64,000 nucleotides of DNA from Hoeflea sp. Its GTDB lineage: Bacteria > Pseudomonadota > Alphaproteobacteria > Rhizobiales > Rhizobiaceae. The notes beneath the pieces were generated by a model. It was given only the letters and a program-made list of their open reading frames with translations, was not told the DNA's origin and ran no database searches. Shown piece by piece: positions 62,563 through 64,000 of this stretch. A program made the translations under genes and the position numbers. Location: positions 248,001-312,000 of the forward strand of contig JAHRFE010000004.1 in the NCBI GenBank assembly GCA_019084245.1, in the 5' to 3' direction. Every line of letters begins with the position of its first letter. Position 1 is the stretch's first letter.

Positions 62563-64000
62563 TCACCCGCCTGGACTGAGCTTCCACACCCCTTCCGGAT
62601 CCACCGCCCCCGTCGACGGGATCTGGATCGAGTTAACGTCCGCCCAGATCGGCGCGAGATCGTTGTAGTGGCCTGAGAAGACGTTGCCGGACTGGCCGGT
62701 GGTTTGGATATAGGTGGCCTGGTCGAGGTCGGCGAGGTCGAAGATGCCGCGATAGCTCGAGGCATTGGTGTTGGCGTAGGGGTCGGCGTCGTTTTGCAGC
62801 TGGGTGTAGCCGCGGTCGAGCGTGAACGGCCCGCCGCCGCTTTCCACCTCGACATTGAAGAAGCGCCTGAGCGCGCCCACTTCGCCGAACGGGCGGTGTG
62901 CGCCCTTGGCGACATGCGCCGCCCCCCAGCGCCATTTGCTGGAATCCGCGCCGTAGCGCGCGGTGAGATCGTCGATCGCCGCGTCGAAGGCCTGGGCCAC
63001 GATCTCGTCGCAGCTCTCCTCGGTCTCCGTCCCCTTGACGTCGCACCAGTTGCGCGCGGTCTCGCCGTCAAACAGCCGTTCGAGCACCCTGCCGCGGGCC
63101 TTGAACCAGTCCTTGAACAGGAATCCCAGATCATCCTCGAAGGTCATGATCATGGTGTGGCGGACCCAGGCGATCATCAACAGCGGTTCCATCCGGTCGC
63201 GCGCCATCTGGCCATCCCAGGCCGCAAGCGCGTCGGCAAGGCCGCGATGCGCGTCGGAAAGCAGCTTGCCTTCAAGGCCCGCGAGCATGCGCGGCTTGAG
63301 GCTCACAAACGCCGGCGAGACGATGTCGGCCTGCATCTGGCGCGACATCTGCGGCGTGTGCTTGTCGTCAGAGCCGTTGATCAGCGTCTCGATCCGGTCC
63401 TGCCGGTAGGGCTCCTCCCAGTCAAACGTCAGGTGCAGCGGATAGTCCGGTCCAACTATCTTGGTGTTGGCGGTGGCAATGAGGCCGCTCTCGGGGTTGG
63501 TCTCGCGCGGCAGATCCTTGTAGGGCGCATAGCCGCGCCAGTCATAGATCGCGTTCCAGCCTGGCGCTGGCGCCCGGCCCATGAGCTGGTTGGCGGGATC
63601 GCGCCTGGGCACCCGTCCCGCCGCGACAAAGCCGATATTGCCCGATGTGTCGGCCACCACCATCGACTGCATCGGCGTCAGGAACGCCTCGAAGCCTGCC
63701 TGGAAATCCTCGACCGTGCGCATGCCGTAAAGCCGCGTGCCGGCGATCGCCGTGGTGTCGTCATGGGCCAGCGCCACCCATTGCAGCGCGGCTACGGTGT
63801 TCTCGGGCAGTAGCCTGTCAAAATGTTTGTAGCCCGCGGGGAGGACCGGCCCATGTCGGGTCCAGCGGCGGGTGAAACTCTGCTCAGCGCCGCCCTTGAC
63901 CTTGATGATTTCCTGGCTCTGCCCAAACGGCGCCCAGCCGGTGGGCGTCAGGTACTGGTCCGGATTGTCGGGATTGACCCGCTCGACAAACACGTCCTGC
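62563..64000 (-). CDS. Penicillin acylase family protein, partial
   Basis: The C-terminal 479 residues of an Ntn-hydrolase of the penicillin/acyl-homoserine-lactone acylase group; the start lies beyond the right edge. Visible segments are QSMVVADTSGNIGFVAAGRV, PGWNAIYDWRGYAPYKDLPR, IATANTKIVG, and the C-terminal SGNVFSGHYNDLAPIWA, all in the beta subunit. The family precursor is about 750-850 residues and is cut autocatalytically at a Ser that would be off-window. It is likely exported. Substrates could be beta-lactams, N-acyl compounds or quorum signals. Confidence 0.9.
   Translation of the reverse strand, partial: QDVFVERVNPDNPDQYLTPTGWAPFGQSQEIIKVKGGAEQSFTRRWTRHGPVLPAGYKHFDRLLPENTVAALQWVALAHDDTTAIAGTRLYGMRTVEDFQAGFEAFLTPMQSMVVADTSGNIGFVAAGRVPRRDPANQLMGRAPAPGWNAIYDWRGYAPYKDLPRETNPESGLIATANTKIVGPDYPLHLTFDWEEPYRQDRIETLINGSDDKHTPQMSRQMQADIVSPAFVSLKPRMLAGLEGKLLSDAHRGLADALAAWDGQMARDRMEPLLMIAWVRHTMIMTFEDDLGFLFKDWFKARGRVLERLFDGETARNWCDVKGTETEESCDEIVAQAFDAAIDDLTARYGADSSKWRWGAAHVAKGAHRPFGEVGALRRFFNVEVESGGGPFTLDRGYTQLQNDADPYANTNASSYRGIFDLADLDQATYIQTTGQSGNVFSGHYNDLAPIWADVNSIQIPSTGAVDPEGVWKLSPGG

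Overview
The window is a 64 kb piece of a GC-rich alphaproteobacterial chromosome, most likely from the Hyphomicrobiales (Rhizobiaceae/Phyllobacteriaceae-like). The evidence is the inositol-type catabolic genes, the PhnCDEE layout, DUF2478 and UspA genes attached to a nar operon, a DnrN/NarR-type CRP regulator, and pervasive 4-nt start/stop overlaps. I saw no rRNA, tRNA, CRISPR array, prophage or intact insertion sequence. The gene set suggests a free-living, facultatively nitrate-respiring heterotroph.

Layout. 1-4.7 kb: an inositol-type catabolic locus (iolD leftward; an oxidoreductase with an apparent internal deletion, an IolE-like enzyme and a second oxidoreductase rightward) around a perfect 18-bp palindrome. 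4.7-6.1 kb: an overlapping CYTH/CHAD pair. 6.3-9.8 kb: a tightly coupled six-gene operon (ArsR with an arsenite-type Cys motif, ArsP-like permease, methyltransferase, CxxC mini-thioredoxin, secreted MBL protein with an altered metal motif, one-Cys OsmC protein). 10-12.9 kb: a FecBCD-type metal-chelate importer. 12.9-16 kb: a broken class 1 fructose-1,6-bisphosphatase gene, a baeRF-type protein and a CDF metal exporter. 16.2-18.4 kb: a globin with a SAP-like tail, a LacI regulator, a second copy of the 18-bp palindrome (17/18 identical) and the deletion scar of a sugar ABC importer. 18.6-23.1 kb: a Pho-box-preceded phnDCEE operon with a HAD protein and an internal hairpin-plus-T terminator. 23.3-25.2 kb: a chemoreceptor.

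25.4-42.7 kb is an anaerobic/nitrate-respiration block: PEP synthase behind an FNR/Dnr-type promoter, a PfkB kinase, L-lactate dehydrogenase, DUF2478, PpiC, NarI, NarJ, NarH, NarG, two NarK porters and UspA, all read leftward from about 41.7 kb, with a divergent NarR-like regulator. The shared upstream region holds a perfect TTGAT-N4-ATCAA box. 42.8-51.8 kb holds two L,D-transpeptidases, an ACR3 arsenite exporter, class I fumarase, a diguanylate cyclase, a divergent hydrolase/MarR pair with tandem operators, and a DUF971 protein. 52-57.5 kb contains moaA and mobA, which make the molybdenum cofactor that NarG needs, among an oxidoreductase and transporters. 57.6-64 kb has a polar amino acid ABC importer, a TPR-methyltransferase, a PPi-type phosphofructokinase and a penicillin-acylase-family gene cut by the window end.

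Themes. (1) A LacI regulator appears to link two loci about 17 kb apart through identical operators, while its neighbouring transporter has decayed. (2) Central carbon metabolism looks rearranged: fbp is broken, while a reversible-type PPi-PFK, a PfkB kinase and PEP synthase are present. (3) The ArsR-led operon combines arsenic and thiol-redox functions and is the best candidate for a little-described system.
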